Shown here: positions 7,449 to 17,375 of the stretch, one piece after another
How positions within the stretch are numbered: the first letter of the stretch is position 1
How the letters are laid out: every line of letters starts with the position of its first letter
Assembly: GCF_900446695.1 (NCBI RefSeq)
Contig: NZ_UAVP01000010.1
Location: 88,990-152,989 of the forward strand
DNA from: Capnocytophaga sputigena
Lineage (GTDB): Bacteria > Bacteroidota > Bacteroidia > Flavobacteriales > Flavobacteriaceae
DNA length: 64,000 bases
Reading direction: 5' to 3'
Notes under the pieces: generated by a model
What the model was told of the DNA's origin: nothing
Databases searched by the model: none
Seen by the model: the letters and a program-made list of their open reading frames with translations, nothing else
Translations under genes and position numbers: made by a program

Positions 7449-8990
7449 TTATATGACGGGCAGCTTAATGAAAAAAGTAGATCCTTTACCTTTATCACTT
7501 TCTACATAAATAGTTCCTTGATGGTATTCCACAATGCTCTTTACATAAGCAAGTCCTAATCCGTGCCCTTTTACGTTGTGTAAATCACCTGTATGTTCTC
7601 TATAGAATTTATCGAAAATATATTTGGCAGCTTGTTTGCTCATTCCTTGACCTTTATCCTTGATGCGGATGAGGATTCTATTTTTAATGTTCTCTGTGTA
7701 AATGTCTATTTCAGGGGCTTCGGGTGAATACTTGATGGCGTTTTCTATTACATTTACAAAAATATTGGTGAGATGTGATTCGTTAGCCGATATGTCGCTA
7801 TTACTTGCTAAAAAGTGAGTGTGTATCACTCCACCACGTTCATTAATCATCACTTGCACGTGACTGATAGCACTTGTAATAAGGTCGTGTACATCTAAAG
7901 GTTCTCTTTCTAATTGTAAACTACCTTTTTCAAGACGTGATATTTGCAAGATGTTTTCTACTTGGGCAAGCATTCGTTTGTTCTCTTGTTTGAGAATTTT
8001 TACGTAATGCATAACCTTATCAGGATTGTTTATAGCCATAGGACTCTTGAGCGTATCAAGTACTAAATTCATTGTAGCGATAGGCGTTTTGAACTCGTGA
8101 GTCATATTGTTGATAAAGTCTGTTTTTATTTCTGAAATGCGGCGCTGTGTAATTAGTTGGTTTAAAGTAATGATAAATACCGCAATAATTATGAGCATAA
8201 AAACAGTAGAAAGACTTGCTATCTCTATAATTGATGACAATACAAAACGCTCTCGTTGTGGAAATATAACAGCTAATTCATAAAAAGAATCGTCGTTGCT
8301 ATTAGCTCCAAAAAGAGGGGTTCTGTATTCTTTGGTCTCATTAGGTTCAAAGTACTTAGAATGTACTTTTGAAAGTACGTTTTTATTGTATATAGCAAAC
8401 TCAAAATGTAATTTGAGATCACTTTTGTCTAATTTTTTTTCAATGAGTTTTTGAATCTGAGGGAGTGATACTCGCTCGCTTATAGATTGTTGGCGAATAA
8501 TACTCTTAAACGATTCTTCAATCATCAAGCGCTCTATTTCAGGCAATTCACTTAGTTTTTCATAAGCTTTTACTAAATATGAATTGGCGTCTAATTCTTC
8601 GGTGTTTAAAATACCTCCTAAATCATTATTAGATGAATAAGTAGATGTTATGGGTAGTTCATAATCTTCATCTAAAACCCCGTGATTGTAAGCAAAAGTT
8701 TCTCTATTATCTTTGTTGTTTTGTATAAAAATAAAGTCGTGCAAAAGAGGATCTCTAAGTTTGAGAGTGCTGTCATTTTCTCTTAAAAAAATGATTTGAG
8801 CTACATATTTATCTACTTCATCTTGCTCAATTTTTTTTACTACATTGTTGAGAACCTGCCGAATAGAGTAAGTAAAAGCCTCTTCTTTATCATCAATAGC
8901 CATCTTAATCCAATATCCTTGAATGAAGATAATTCCAACAAGAGATAAACTTGTGAGGACTAAAGCTACTATGTATAAACGTCTATTCAT
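7449..8990 (-). CDS. Sensor histidine kinase (RprX-like)
   Basis: 513 aa. Two membrane segments (about 7-27 and 255-278) enclose a periplasmic sensor region of about 225 residues. The H-box MTHEFKTPIATMN has phospho-acceptor His298. ATPase motifs follow: N-box NVIENAIKYSPEA, G1 KDKGQGMS and G2 GHGLGLAYVK. The architecture and partner match RprX of Bacteroides. The only -7-like element (TAACTTTG, 9002-8995) is 4 bp from the ATG, which would give a near-leaderless mRNA. Upstream of the response regulator, same strand. Confidence 0.92.
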   Translation of the reverse strand: MNRRLYIVALVLTSLSLVGIIFIQGYWIKMAIDDKEEAFTYSIRQVLNNVVKKIEQDEVDKYVAQIIFLRENDSTLKLRDPLLHDFIFIQNNKDNRETFAYNHGVLDEDYELPITSTYSSNNDLGGILNTEELDANSYLVKAYEKLSELPEIERLMIEESFKSIIRQQSISERVSLPQIQKLIEKKLDKSDLKLHFEFAIYNKNVLSKVHSKYFEPNETKEYRTPLFGANSNDDSFYELAVIFPQRERFVLSSIIEIASLSTVFMLIIIAVFIITLNQLITQRRISEIKTDFINNMTHEFKTPIATMNLVLDTLKSPMAINNPDKVMHYVKILKQENKRMLAQVENILQISRLEKGSLQLEREPLDVHDLITSAISHVQVMINERGGVIHTHFLASNSDISANESHLTNIFVNVIENAIKYSPEAPEIDIYTENIKNRILIRIKDKGQGMSKQAAKYIFDKFYREHTGDLHNVKGHGLGLAYVKSIVEYHQGTIYVESDKGKGSTFFIKLPVI

Positions 8991-9111
8991 CGCGCAAAGT
9001 TAATACAAAATATTAAAAAAACAATAATAAGTCTTAAAAAAACTTTTATCTTAAGGCAAAAAGTTTCGAAATTCTAAGTAAATAAAAAGAGAAACCTTTA
9101 AAATCTATAAA

Positions 9112-9150
9112 AAAATCCTTAAAGCGTAATGTTACTTTAAGGAATTTTTT
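9112..9150 (-). terminator. Terminator of ruvB
   Basis: The stem TTCCTTAAAG pairs with CTTTAAGGA across an 11 nt loop, with a run of T on the minus strand after it. It lies 25 bp beyond the ruvB stop. Confidence 0.85.
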
Positions 9151-9174
9151 GTTAATTGTATATGTTTATTTCGT

Positions 9175-10200
9175 TTATTCAAAAAGCGTTCCCTGTTTTG
9201 CAGGATGTACTTTTCCTAAGTGTTTATAAGCTAACTCAGTTACTTCACGTCCGCGAGGGGTGCGTACAATGAAACCTTCTTGAATGAGGAAGGGTTCATA
9301 CACCTCTTCAATAGTTTCGGCACTTTCGGATACGGCAGTTGCTAAAGTAGTAATCCCCACGGGGCCTCCTTTGAACTTATCAATAAGGGTTGAGAGGATT
9401 TTGTTGTCCATCTCGTCTAATCCGTGTGCATCTACATTTAAGGCTTTTAGTCCGAAGCGGGTAATAGCAATGTCTATTTCACCGTTGCCTTTTATTTGCG
9501 CAAAGTCGCGAATACGGCGTAAAAGGGCATTGGCAATACGTGGAGTACCTCTACTTCTGCTAGCTAATTCTATAGCAGCTTCCATAGAAATCGGTACTTT
9601 AAGGATAGAAGCACTACGCTGAACGATATCAGCTAAAAGCTCGGTAGAATAATACTGCAATCGACTTTGAATACCAAAACGTGCACGCATAGGAGCTGTA
9701 AGTAGCCCTGAACGGGTAGTTGCTCCTATAAGTGTAAAGGGATTGAGGTTAATTTGTACAGTACGGGCATTGGGTCCTGACTCTATCATTATGTCAATCT
9801 TGTAGTCCTCCATAGCTGAGTATAGATACTCTTCGACTACTGGACTCAAGCGGTGTATTTCGTCGATAAAAAGTACATCGCGCTCTTGCAAATTAGTGAG
9901 TAATCCAGCTAAATCACCAGGTTTATCAAGTACAGGACCTGAAGTAATTTTGATGCCTACGCCTAATTCGTTAGCCAGAATATGAGCGAGCGTAGTCTTT
10001 CCAAGCCCTGGAGGCCCGTGAAAAAGTGTATGATCAAGGGCTTCGTGGCGCATATTAGCAGCTTTTACGAATACTTTTAGATTTTCTAAAACTGCTTCTT
10101 GCCCCGCAAAATCATCAAACGACAAAGGGCGCAAGGCTCTTTCTATATCGAGTTCTTGCGCCGAATAATTTTCTTTATTTGGATCTAAGTTTTTATTCAA
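9175..10200 (-). CDS. ruvB: Holliday junction branch migration helicase RuvB
   Basis: 341 aa AAA+ motor of the RuvAB complex. Walker A is GPPGLGKTT (62-70), Walker B FIDEIHRL (111-118), sensor GATTRSGLL, arginine finger region MRARFG, and the C-terminal winged helix ends in RTPRGREVT. All are diagnostic of RuvB. It lies 24 bp downstream of the pseudouridine synthase gene on the same strand, and is followed by a strong terminator. Confidence 0.98.
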   Translation of the reverse strand: MNKNLDPNKENYSAQELDIERALRPLSFDDFAGQEAVLENLKVFVKAANMRHEALDHTLFHGPPGLGKTTLAHILANELGVGIKITSGPVLDKPGDLAGLLTNLQERDVLFIDEIHRLSPVVEEYLYSAMEDYKIDIMIESGPNARTVQINLNPFTLIGATTRSGLLTAPMRARFGIQSRLQYYSTELLADIVQRSASILKVPISMEAAIELASRSRGTPRIANALLRRIRDFAQIKGNGEIDIAITRFGLKALNVDAHGLDEMDNKILSTLIDKFKGGPVGITTLATAVSESAETIEEVYEPFLIQEGFIVRTPRGREVTELAYKHLGKVHPAKQGTLFE

Positions 10201-10224
10201 GCCTTTAAGATTTAGGAGATAGCA

Positions 10225-11457
10225 TCACTTCATATTGCGAAGATTGATTACTTCTTGCTGAGTGAGACGACGCCAATGACCACGAGGTAAATCTTTTTTA
10301 GTGAGCCCAGCAAATACTACGCGATCGAGTTTTTCTACTTGATAGCCTAAGTGTTCAAAAATACGGCGTACAATACGATTGCGACCGCTATGGATTTTAA
10401 TACCTATTTCATTTTTAGGTTTATCGTTTACATAGCTGATTTCATCTACTTCAATAAAACCGTCTTCTAACTCTAAACCATCTTGAATCTTCATAAAATC
10501 TTTGTAGTCGAGTTTACGGTCGAGGATTACGTGGTATATTTTGCGCACACCGTGAGTGGGGTGGGTGAGTTTTTTGGTAAGTTCACCATCATTGGTGAGC
10601 AATAACAAACCTGTAGTAGCTCTGTCTAAACGACCTACAGGCAAGATACGTGCACTGGTAGCATTTGCCACCAAATCCATCACAGTTTTGCGTCCTTTTT
10701 CATCGTTGGTAGTGGTGATGAAGCCTTTGGGCTTATTGAGCAAGATGTATTCTTTCTTTTCAGAAGAAAGGAGTTTACCATCGAAACGCACTTCATCGGT
10801 AGGTTTTACACGATAACCAAGCGTAGTCATCACTTCACCATTCACAGTTACATTACCTGATGAAATATACATATCGGCATTACGGCGAGAGCATATACCA
10901 GCATCAGCAATATATTTGTTCAAACGTACTTCAGCTGGAGTAACAGTAGGATAGTCTATAGGAGCGTTGTTTTGAGGCTTGTAGGTATTGTTGTAAGGTT
11001 TCTTGTTGAAAGGTTTTTTATAATTATCGTTTTGCTTATAACCTTCATTGCGGTTATAACTTTCGTTACGATTGTAGCCTTCGTTACGGTTATAGTTGTT
11101 AGGTTTACTATATCCCTCATTCTTTTTGAAATTAGGATTATATGATTTTCTGTTTTCTGAGTTATAACCATTGTTACTATTGTTGTAACGATTGCCACCG
11201 TTATTTTCATAACGATTACCGCTATTGTTATCATAGCGGTTGCTGTTATCATAGCGGTTGCTGTTGTCATAGCGGTTTCCACTGTTGTTGTAACTGCGTC
11301 CTTCGTTCTGTCCGTAAGTTTTCTTTTTGAATGAACTATTGCTGTTGTTGCGATTGTTACCGCTGTTGTAAGAAGAATTGTAAGGCTTTTTCTCTGAATT
11401 CCCATTAGAGGAATAGCTATTCTTCTTGTAGTTGTTGTTAAATTTTTTGTTTTCCAT
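10225..11457 (-). CDS. RluB/RsuA-type rRNA pseudouridine synthase with Asn-rich N-terminal extension
   Basis: 410 aa. Residues 1-170 are low complexity, rich in Asn, Tyr, Gly, Ser and Lys, with tandem units of the form NRYDNS and NRNEGY. Residues 178-225 form an S4 RNA-binding domain (RLNKYIADAGICSRRNAD). The catalytic domain has Asp278 in VGRLDRATTGLLLLTNDG. The family converts specific uridines of 23S or 16S rRNA to pseudouridine; which site is not clear from sequence. Typical members are about 240 aa, so the extension is an addition common in Bacteroidetes. It ends with TGA, proof that TGA is a real stop codon here. Lies 41 bp after atpG. Confidence 0.93.
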   Translation of the reverse strand: MENKKFNNNYKKNSYSSNGNSEKKPYNSSYNSGNNRNNSNSSFKKKTYGQNEGRSYNNSGNRYDNSNRYDNSNRYDNNSGNRYENNGGNRYNNSNNGYNSENRKSYNPNFKKNEGYSKPNNYNRNEGYNRNESYNRNEGYKQNDNYKKPFNKKPYNNTYKPQNNAPIDYPTVTPAEVRLNKYIADAGICSRRNADMYISSGNVTVNGEVMTTLGYRVKPTDEVRFDGKLLSSEKKEYILLNKPKGFITTTNDEKGRKTVMDLVANATSARILPVGRLDRATTGLLLLTNDGELTKKLTHPTHGVRKIYHVILDRKLDYKDFMKIQDGLELEDGFIEVDEISYVNDKPKNEIGIKIHSGRNRIVRRIFEHLGYQVEKLDRVVFAGLTKKDLPRGHWRRLTQQEVINLRNMK

Positions 11458-11498
11458 ATAAAATTAAATCTCTCTATTATGTATCCCAATGTATTACA

Positions 11499-12362
11499 TT
11501 ATGCTAAGGCCTCTGAACCTCCTACGATTTCTATAATCTCACCAGTAATAGTAGCCTGACGGGCTTTGTTGTAGGTGAGAATAAGTTCATTCTTAAGATC
11601 TTGAGCGTTGTCGGTAGCCTTGTGCATAGCTGTCATACGAGCACCGTGCTCAGCAGCTACTGAGTCGCGTAATGCTTTAAAAATTTCTGTTTTTAGCGAA
11701 CGTGGGATGAGTTCTTCTACAATTTCTTGCTTAGAAGGCTCATAAATATAATCTGTGTTTAGTTCTTTAGCTTTTGATTTAGTAGCTATAGGTTGAATAG
11801 GCAAGAAAGTTTCTTCTGTAAGGATTTGAGTAGCTGCATTCTTAAAGCTGTTGTACACCAATACTATTTGGTCATATTTCCCCGAAGTGTATAATTCCAT
11901 CAGTTCTTCGGCTAAAGTTGCTGCTGTCGCAAAGGTGAGCTTATCAAAAATTTCGCTATTATGAGCTATAATATTGTCGTATTTTTTCAATACATCATTG
12001 CCTTTTTTGCCTATGGTATAGAGTTGTACTTGTTTACCTTTGTAGGTGGTTTGCTCTAACTCTAACACCTTTTTTATCACACTGGCATTGAATGCCCCGC
12101 AAAGACCTCTGTTGGAAGTAATAGGTACTAAAAGTACTTTTTTTATCTCTCCTTTGCGTGGGTTATAAACGTTCTCATCACCCAAGGCAGCGCTAAGGTG
12201 TTCTAACAACTGCTTGAGTTTATAAGCATAAGGTTTCATCGCTAGAATAGCATCTTGTGCCTTTTTCAATTTGGCTGCTGATACCATTTTCATCGCTGCT
12301 GTGATTTGCATCGTTGAACTTACTGATGAAATTCTGCTACGTATTTCTTTTAAATTTGCCAT
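11499..12362 (-). CDS. atpG: F1FO ATP synthase subunit gamma
   Basis: 287 aa. The N-terminal coiled helix MANLKEIRSRISSVSSTMQI and the C-terminal AMHKATDNAQDLKNELI plus YNKARQATITGEIIEIVGG are the gamma-subunit hallmarks; these two helices form the rotating central stalk. It is the last atp gene of the operon, but is separated from atpA by a DUF2625 gene and a 66 bp spacer containing tandem GGTAAGA repeats. Confidence 0.97.
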   Translation of the reverse strand: MANLKEIRSRISSVSSTMQITAAMKMVSAAKLKKAQDAILAMKPYAYKLKQLLEHLSAALGDENVYNPRKGEIKKVLLVPITSNRGLCGAFNASVIKKVLELEQTTYKGKQVQLYTIGKKGNDVLKKYDNIIAHNSEIFDKLTFATAATLAEELMELYTSGKYDQIVLVYNSFKNAATQILTEETFLPIQPIATKSKAKELNTDYIYEPSKQEIVEELIPRSLKTEIFKALRDSVAAEHGARMTAMHKATDNAQDLKNELILTYNKARQATITGEIIEIVGGSEALA

Positions 12363-12365
12363 TTT

Positions 12366-12395
12366 ATTAGGTAAGAGGTAAGAGGTAAGAGGTAA
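12366..12395. repeat. Tandem GGTAAGA repeat in the atp operon spacer
   Basis: About four copies of the 7 bp unit GGTAAGA between the DUF2625 gene and atpG. The same unit recurs in the M23 peptidase signal-peptide region (3650-3710). Confidence 0.75.
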
Positions 12396-12428
12396 GCCCT
12401 ATATACCACATTTACCACTAGTCATTAA

Positions 12429-13106
12429 CTATTTTTTATTTAATTGTGTTTGAAATTCGATTGTAAGAGCATAACTCTCTTCTATAGGAACTAACTTTCT
12501 ACTGTTGTTTTCAAGGTCTTTACCTTCTTTTGTCCAAAGTGGAGGAAAGAACGAAAAAACTTCATCGGCATTAGCTTGAGCCACTTCTTCTTTACAACTA
12601 TTCCAATAAGAACCTTCATAGAACATTTTGAGGTCGCCAGCAAAAGCCCAATTAAGGAAATCGGAATAGGTGCAATCCATATCTTCCCACTGCAATGTGT
12701 CAGGGGCTAAATAGAATATTTTGCCTAAACTTTCTTCACTGAGCCCACCACCATTAATAGCAAAATACCCACCGAGTACATCGTCTGCAATGAGGAGGAA
12801 ACGAGGTTGTTTGCCATAATTATCGAATGATTTACCTTTGTTCCATTCCATTATACCTCTTTGCAATCTTTCGCAACCAGAACCTAAGATCCGTATCCAA
12901 CCACCATCAATGAGAATACCACCTGTTTCGTAGATGATTGCGCCCATAGGAGAACGGGTAGTTATCTGCGCTCTTACCAATTCTTCCTCAGCACGTTTGA
13001 TATTGCGAGGGAGTATTTCATAAGGATTGGTAGCCTGTTGCAACCATTCTTGCACTAAGTCCCAGCCAGGCTCTTCGGTATTAATGAGCTCTTTTAAGGT
13101 TTTCAT
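12429..13106 (-). CDS. DUF2625 family protein inserted in the ATP synthase operon
   Basis: 225 aa, cytosolic. The signature ITTRSPMGAIIYETGGILID, the following GWIRILGSG and the C-terminal FFPPLWTKEGKDL fit DUF2625, a family of unknown function. It starts 4 bp after atpA and precedes atpG, so it must share the ATP synthase transcript. No membrane segment or catalytic motif is evident. A role in ATP synthase is not implied by the family; the position is the notable fact. Confidence 0.85.
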   Translation of the reverse strand: MKTLKELINTEEPGWDLVQEWLQQATNPYEILPRNIKRAEEELVRAQITTRSPMGAIIYETGGILIDGGWIRILGSGCERLQRGIMEWNKGKSFDNYGKQPRFLLIADDVLGGYFAINGGGLSEESLGKIFYLAPDTLQWEDMDCTYSDFLNWAFAGDLKMFYEGSYWNSCKEEVAQANADEVFSFFPPLWTKEGKDLENNSRKLVPIEESYALTIEFQTQLNKK

Positions 13107-13110
13107 TCAA

Positions 13111-14691
13111 TTATTTTGCGTATTTTTCGCTCAAATCTTTAGCTACTTTTTCGAGAGTAACTGTAATCTCATCAGTAAGTTTTCCTGCTTTGAGCTGGTC
13201 TAAAATATCACGATGAGATACATTCAGGAACTCTAAATATTCTTTTTCGAACTCTTTTACTTTATTTACAGGAACTTGACGCAACAAGTTCTTAGATCCT
13301 GCATAGATAATTGCAATTTGACTTTCTACAGGGTAAGGGTCGTTTTGTGGTTGTTTTAAGATTTCCACATTGCGTTTTCCTTTTTCGATAACCCCCATAG
13401 TAGCTGCATCGAGGTCAGATCCGAATTTGGCAAAGGCTTCAAGTTCACGGTATTGGGCTTGATCTAATTTGAGCGTACCTGCAACCTTTTTCATTGATTT
13501 AATCTGAGCTGAACCGCCCACACGAGATACTGAAATACCTACATTGATAGCAGGGCGTACCCCAGAGTTGAATAAGTCAGATTCCAAGAATATCTGTCCG
13601 TCGGTAATAGAAATTACGTTAGTAGGGATATAAGCTGATACGTCACCCGCTTGTGTTTCAATAATAGGTAAGGCAGTGAGTGATCCCCCACCTTTTACGA
13701 GTGGAGCAATACTTTCGGGTAAGTCATTCATCTGGCGTGCAATAGTATCATCACCTATTACTTTGGCAGCGCGTTCTAACAGACGAGAGTGCAAGTAGAA
13801 TACGTCACCAGGGTAAGCCTCACGTCCAGGTGGGCGGCGTAACAAGAGTGATACCTCACGGTAAGCCACCGCTTGTTTAGAAAGGTCGTCGTAGATGATA
13901 AGAGCTGGGCGACCTGTATCGCGGAAGTACTCGCCAATAGCAGCCCCTGCAAAAGGTGCATATACCTGCATAGGAGCAGGATCGGAAGCGTTAGCCGCCA
14001 CGATAGTAGTATAAGCTAAAGCCCCAGCATCTTCTAAGGTTTTGGTAATTCCTGCTACGGTAGAAGCCTTCTGACCGATAGCTACATAGATACAATACAC
14101 TGGATTGCCTGCATCGTAGAACTCTTTTTGGTTGAGGATGGTATCGATACACACGGTAGTTTTTCCCGTTTGACGGTCGCCGATTACCAACTCACGTTGC
14201 CCACGACCGATAGGAATCATCGCGTCGATTGCTTTGATACCCGTTTGCAAAGGTTCGTTAACCGGCTGACGGAAGATAACACCAGGGGCTTTGCGTTCCA
14301 AGGGCATTTCGTATAGTTTGCCAGTAATAGGGCCTTTACCATCAATGGGTTGCCCTAAGGTGTTTACCACACGACCTACGATGCCTTCGCCTACATTGAT
14401 AGAGGCGATGAGCCCCGTGCGTTTTACAGTATCCCCTTCTTTAATATCGGTTGACGGTCCTAAGAGGGTAATCCCCACGTTGTCTTCTTCGAGGTTGAGG
14501 ACAATCCCTTGTAGTCCGTTGTCAAATTTCACTAATTCACCATATTGCGCATTCGATAGTCCGAAGATACGCGCAATACCATCGCCCACTTGTAGTACGG
14601 TACCTACTTCTTCGAGAGAAGCATTGGCATCGAAGTGCGCTAGTTGTTCTTTTAAAATTGCTGAAATTTCAGCGGCTTTTATTTCTGCCAT
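13111..14691 (-). CDS. atpA: F1FO ATP synthase subunit alpha
   Basis: 526 aa. The non-catalytic nucleotide-binding P-loop GDRQTGKTT is at 171-179. The alpha signature [17 protein letters not shown] and the C-terminal helical domain follow. The length is normal. It is followed by DUF2625 rather than directly by atpG; 81 bp separate it from atpH upstream. Confidence 0.98.
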   Translation of the reverse strand: MAEIKAAEISAILKEQLAHFDANASLEEVGTVLQVGDGIARIFGLSNAQYGELVKFDNGLQGIVLNLEEDNVGITLLGPSTDIKEGDTVKRTGLIASINVGEGIVGRVVNTLGQPIDGKGPITGKLYEMPLERKAPGVIFRQPVNEPLQTGIKAIDAMIPIGRGQRELVIGDRQTGKTTVCIDTILNQKEFYDAGNPVYCIYVAIGQKASTVAGITKTLEDAGALAYTTIVAANASDPAPMQVYAPFAGAAIGEYFRDTGRPALIIYDDLSKQAVAYREVSLLLRRPPGREAYPGDVFYLHSRLLERAAKVIGDDTIARQMNDLPESIAPLVKGGGSLTALPIIETQAGDVSAYIPTNVISITDGQIFLESDLFNSGVRPAINVGISVSRVGGSAQIKSMKKVAGTLKLDQAQYRELEAFAKFGSDLDAATMGVIEKGKRNVEILKQPQNDPYPVESQIAIIYAGSKNLLRQVPVNKVKEFEKEYLEFLNVSHRDILDQLKAGKLTDEITVTLEKVAKDLSEKYAK

Positions 14692-14772
14692 TTTTTCAGG
14701 TTTTATTTCTTAGTCGTTAGTTTTTTATCGTTTTTGTTGAAAATCTCAAACTTGGAAACGTTCCTCTATTAT

Positions 14773-15321
14773 TTACAAAAATAATTTTTCTTGAAACTCT
14801 TGTTTCAATCGGTTGAGTTTGTGTGCTACACTGGCGTTGTATTGCACATCACCTACACGGAGGATAAAACCTCCTATGATATTCTTATCAACCTTATTTT
14901 CAAGGGTAACATTGTTGTTTTTTGTGAGTATCATCACTTTTTGAAGCATCTCTTTACGAGTAGACTCGTCAAGAGGGGTAGCTGTAGTTACTACAGCTGT
15001 TTTCTGATTTTTATAGATGTTATACTGCACAACAAATTTTTCGGCTACTACCCCAAGTATTGGCAAACGTCCATTATGGATAAGCAACTCAAATAATCGC
15101 TGAGTTTCAGGGGTAACCATTGTAAAGATTTTGGAGAGTACATTCTTTTTTACCGTTGTTTTTACAATAGGTGAAATGAGCATACGTTCCAAATCCTTAT
15201 GAGATTTTATTGTTTTGTCTATCAAGGTCATATCAGCGAATACAGCCTCCAAAGCATTTTGTTGTAAGGCGTATTCTAAGAGTGCCTTGGCATATCTATT
15301 TGCTACTCTCGATCCGTACAT
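14773..15321 (-). CDS. atpH: F1FO ATP synthase subunit delta
   Basis: 182 aa; delta (OSCP) joins the peripheral stalk to the alpha subunits. It begins YGSRVANRYAKALLEYA, the family's standard opening, and its C-terminal part has the VDKNIIGGFILRVGD motif. It follows atpF by 9 bp. Confidence 0.96.
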   Translation of the reverse strand: MYGSRVANRYAKALLEYALQQNALEAVFADMTLIDKTIKSHKDLERMLISPIVKTTVKKNVLSKIFTMVTPETQRLFELLIHNGRLPILGVVAEKFVVQYNIYKNQKTAVVTTATPLDESTRKEMLQKVMILTKNNNVTLENKVDKNIIGGFILRVGDVQYNASVAHKLNRLKQEFQEKLFL

Positions 15322-15330
15322 AACCTATTT

Positions 15331-15822
15331 TTAGTTTAACGTAACACTTTTTAAATAATCGTTGATGAGGGCGTGTTGTTTTTTCTCGTCGGAAAGTTCG
15401 CTCATCATCACTTTTTGTGCCATTTCAATAGAAAGAGCTGCTACTTGGTCTTTAAGTTGAGCTAAAGCCACTTTCTTCTCACTTTCAATTGCTTGTTGAG
15501 CTTGCTGGATGAGTTTTACACCTTCACGATGGGCTTCTTCTTTGGCTTCACTTACAATCTTATCTTTGATATCTCTTGCTTCTTTTAAGATAACATCTCT
15601 TTCAGTGCGTGCTTCGGCTAAAAGACGCTCGTTATCGGCTTTGAGGTTTGCCATTTGTTTTTGAGCTTCTTCAGCAGCTTCCAAAGCCTTGTTGATAGAG
15701 TCTTCGCGTTGTTTTACGGCATTCATTATGGGCTTCCAAGCATATTTTGCTAAGAGGAAGAGCAAGATGAGAAAGATAATGGTATTCCAGAATAATAAAC
15801 TTTCAGGATGTGATAAATTCAT
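15331..15822 (-). CDS. atpF: F1FO ATP synthase subunit b
   Basis: 163 aa. One N-terminal membrane helix (about residues 9-26, LLFWNTIIFLILLFLLAKY) followed by a long charged coiled coil, the peripheral stalk. The length is as expected. It lies 85 bp after atpE, with an intercistronic hairpin between. Confidence 0.96.
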   Translation of the reverse strand: MNLSHPESLLFWNTIIFLILLFLLAKYAWKPIMNAVKQREDSINKALEAAEEAQKQMANLKADNERLLAEARTERDVILKEARDIKDKIVSEAKEEAHREGVKLIQQAQQAIESEKKVALAQLKDQVAALSIEMAQKVMMSELSDEKKQHALINDYLKSVTLN

Positions 15823-15864
15823 TGTATTTAATTATTAGGTGTTAGGTGTCAGGTGTTAATAAAG

Positions 15865-15902
15865 AACCGTTGTGCAACCAACCGTTACACAACGGTTTTT
15901 TT
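15865..15902. terminator. Intercistronic hairpin between atpE and atpF
   Basis: The perfect 10 bp stem AACCGTTGTG (15865-15874) pairs with CACAACGGTT (15888-15897) around a 13 nt loop. On the + strand it is followed by a T run; on the transcribed minus strand it is preceded by the A-rich side, so it is not a full terminator there. It starts 10 nt after the atpE stop and may act in mRNA stability or partial attenuation. Confidence 0.6.
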
Positions 15903-15907
15903 CAGTA

Positions 15908-16129
<222 letters not shown>

Positions 16130-16156
16130 TTAGTTACTTTTGTTAGGTTTTAGAGA

Positions 16157-17224
16157 TTAGTGAGTTTCTTCTACAGCTTGCCCTATGAATAGTGCGGAAA
16201 GTAATGTAAATACATAGGCTTGCAATACAGCTACTAATAACTCTAACATTTGCATAAACACTGTAAAGGCAACCGATACAGGGGCTATTGCTACTGATTT
16301 GAATATGAATATCAGTGATATCAAACTTAGGGCGATGATGTGACCTGCCGTCATATTGGCGAACAAACGTATCATCAAGGCGAAAGGTTTGGTAAATACA
16401 CTCAATATTTCGATAGGTATCATAATAGGTAATATCCACGAGGGTACCCCAGGTGGAGCAAAAATATGTTGCCAATAGTGTTTGTTGCTACTAAATAAGG
16501 TAAGGATAAGTGTAAAAAGAGCTAACATACCCGTAAAGAGAATGTTGTTGGTTACAGTGCCTGCAAAAGGGAAGAAAGGTATAAGTCCGAAGAGATTTCC
16601 TACCCAAATGAGGAAAAATACTGTAAGCAAATAAGGCATATATCTATTGTAGTACTTTTCGCCTATATTAGGAATAGCTATTTCGTCGCGCACAAAGATT
16701 ACAATAGGTTCTAAGAGACCTGCTAAACCTTTTGGTGCTTTAGGATTCTTTTTATATGAACGCGCTACTGCAATGAAAGTGAACAATAATAGTATTGATA
16801 TTAACATCAATGAAACGACATTCTTAGTAATAGAAAAGTTCAGAGGGCGAGCATTGGTTACATCACCTTGAGCATTAAGTGTAAGAGGTGTATCAGCATT
16901 GGCGTAGTAGATATCTTCTTTGTAACGCACAAAGCGCTGTCCATTTTTTTCAACTACAACAATTCCTTTGTTATCGTGATGAAAGGCACTTGATAAGAAA
17001 GTTACCAATCCGCTATCTGTATAAAGAATCACGGGCAAGGGCAGTGAATAAGCGTGCCCTTTGTAATCAAATAAGTGGAAATCGTGAGAATCACCAATGT
17101 GCTCATCGATTAATTCATTGATATTAAACTCTTCAATCCCCTTATTTTCAGTTGCAAAACCTTGTAGAGGTATTAGTGAGATTACAAATAAAGTGATATA
17201 TAGAACGTAATTCTTTACTTTCAT
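16157..17224 (-). CDS. atpB: F1FO ATP synthase subunit a
   Basis: 355 aa. A signal-like first segment (1-24) and an unusual soluble N-terminal region to about residue 135 precede the five-helix core. The essential Arg286 of the proton channel lies in ALMIRLFANMTAGH. The extended N-terminus is typical of Bacteroidetes and makes the protein about 100 residues longer than in E. coli. It is the first gene of the operon; atpD and atpC are not here, as is usual for the phylum. Confidence 0.96.
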   Translation of the reverse strand: MKVKNYVLYITLFVISLIPLQGFATENKGIEEFNINELIDEHIGDSHDFHLFDYKGHAYSLPLPVILYTDSGLVTFLSSAFHHDNKGIVVVEKNGQRFVRYKEDIYYANADTPLTLNAQGDVTNARPLNFSITKNVVSLMLISILLLFTFIAVARSYKKNPKAPKGLAGLLEPIVIFVRDEIAIPNIGEKYYNRYMPYLLTVFFLIWVGNLFGLIPFFPFAGTVTNNILFTGMLALFTLILTLFSSNKHYWQHIFAPPGVPSWILPIMIPIEILSVFTKPFALMIRLFANMTAGHIIALSLISLIFIFKSVAIAPVSVAFTVFMQMLELLVAVLQAYVFTLLSALFIGQAVEETH

Positions 17225-17247
17225 TACTTGTTTTGTTTTTATTCGCG

Positions 17248-17255
17248 CAAATGTA
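17248..17255 (-). promoter_or_regulatory. -7 element of the ATP synthase operon
   Basis: TACATTTG on the minus strand, 23 bp before the atpB ATG. A weak -33 box (TTTC) lies 20 bp further upstream at 17279-17276. Confidence 0.55.
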
Positions 17256-17375
17256 GGATTTTTTATTTAAGTGGCGAAATTTTTTAGTATATTTTTATTT
17301 TAAAAAAGTTTAAATGGCTGATAGTTAGCATTTAACGTTTCTAATAACTAATGCCTAATTTCTAACTCTCGATTC

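Noticed and set aside
11142..11330. Cys/Tyr-rich 62-codon frame opposite the Asn-rich tract
   Set aside because: Composition is explained by the repeat on the opposite strand.
10956..11489. 177-codon Thr-rich reading frame opposite in phase to the pseudouridine synthase extension
   Set aside because: A shadow of the repetitive Asn codons (AAY read as ACN/ATN); no start signal or family.
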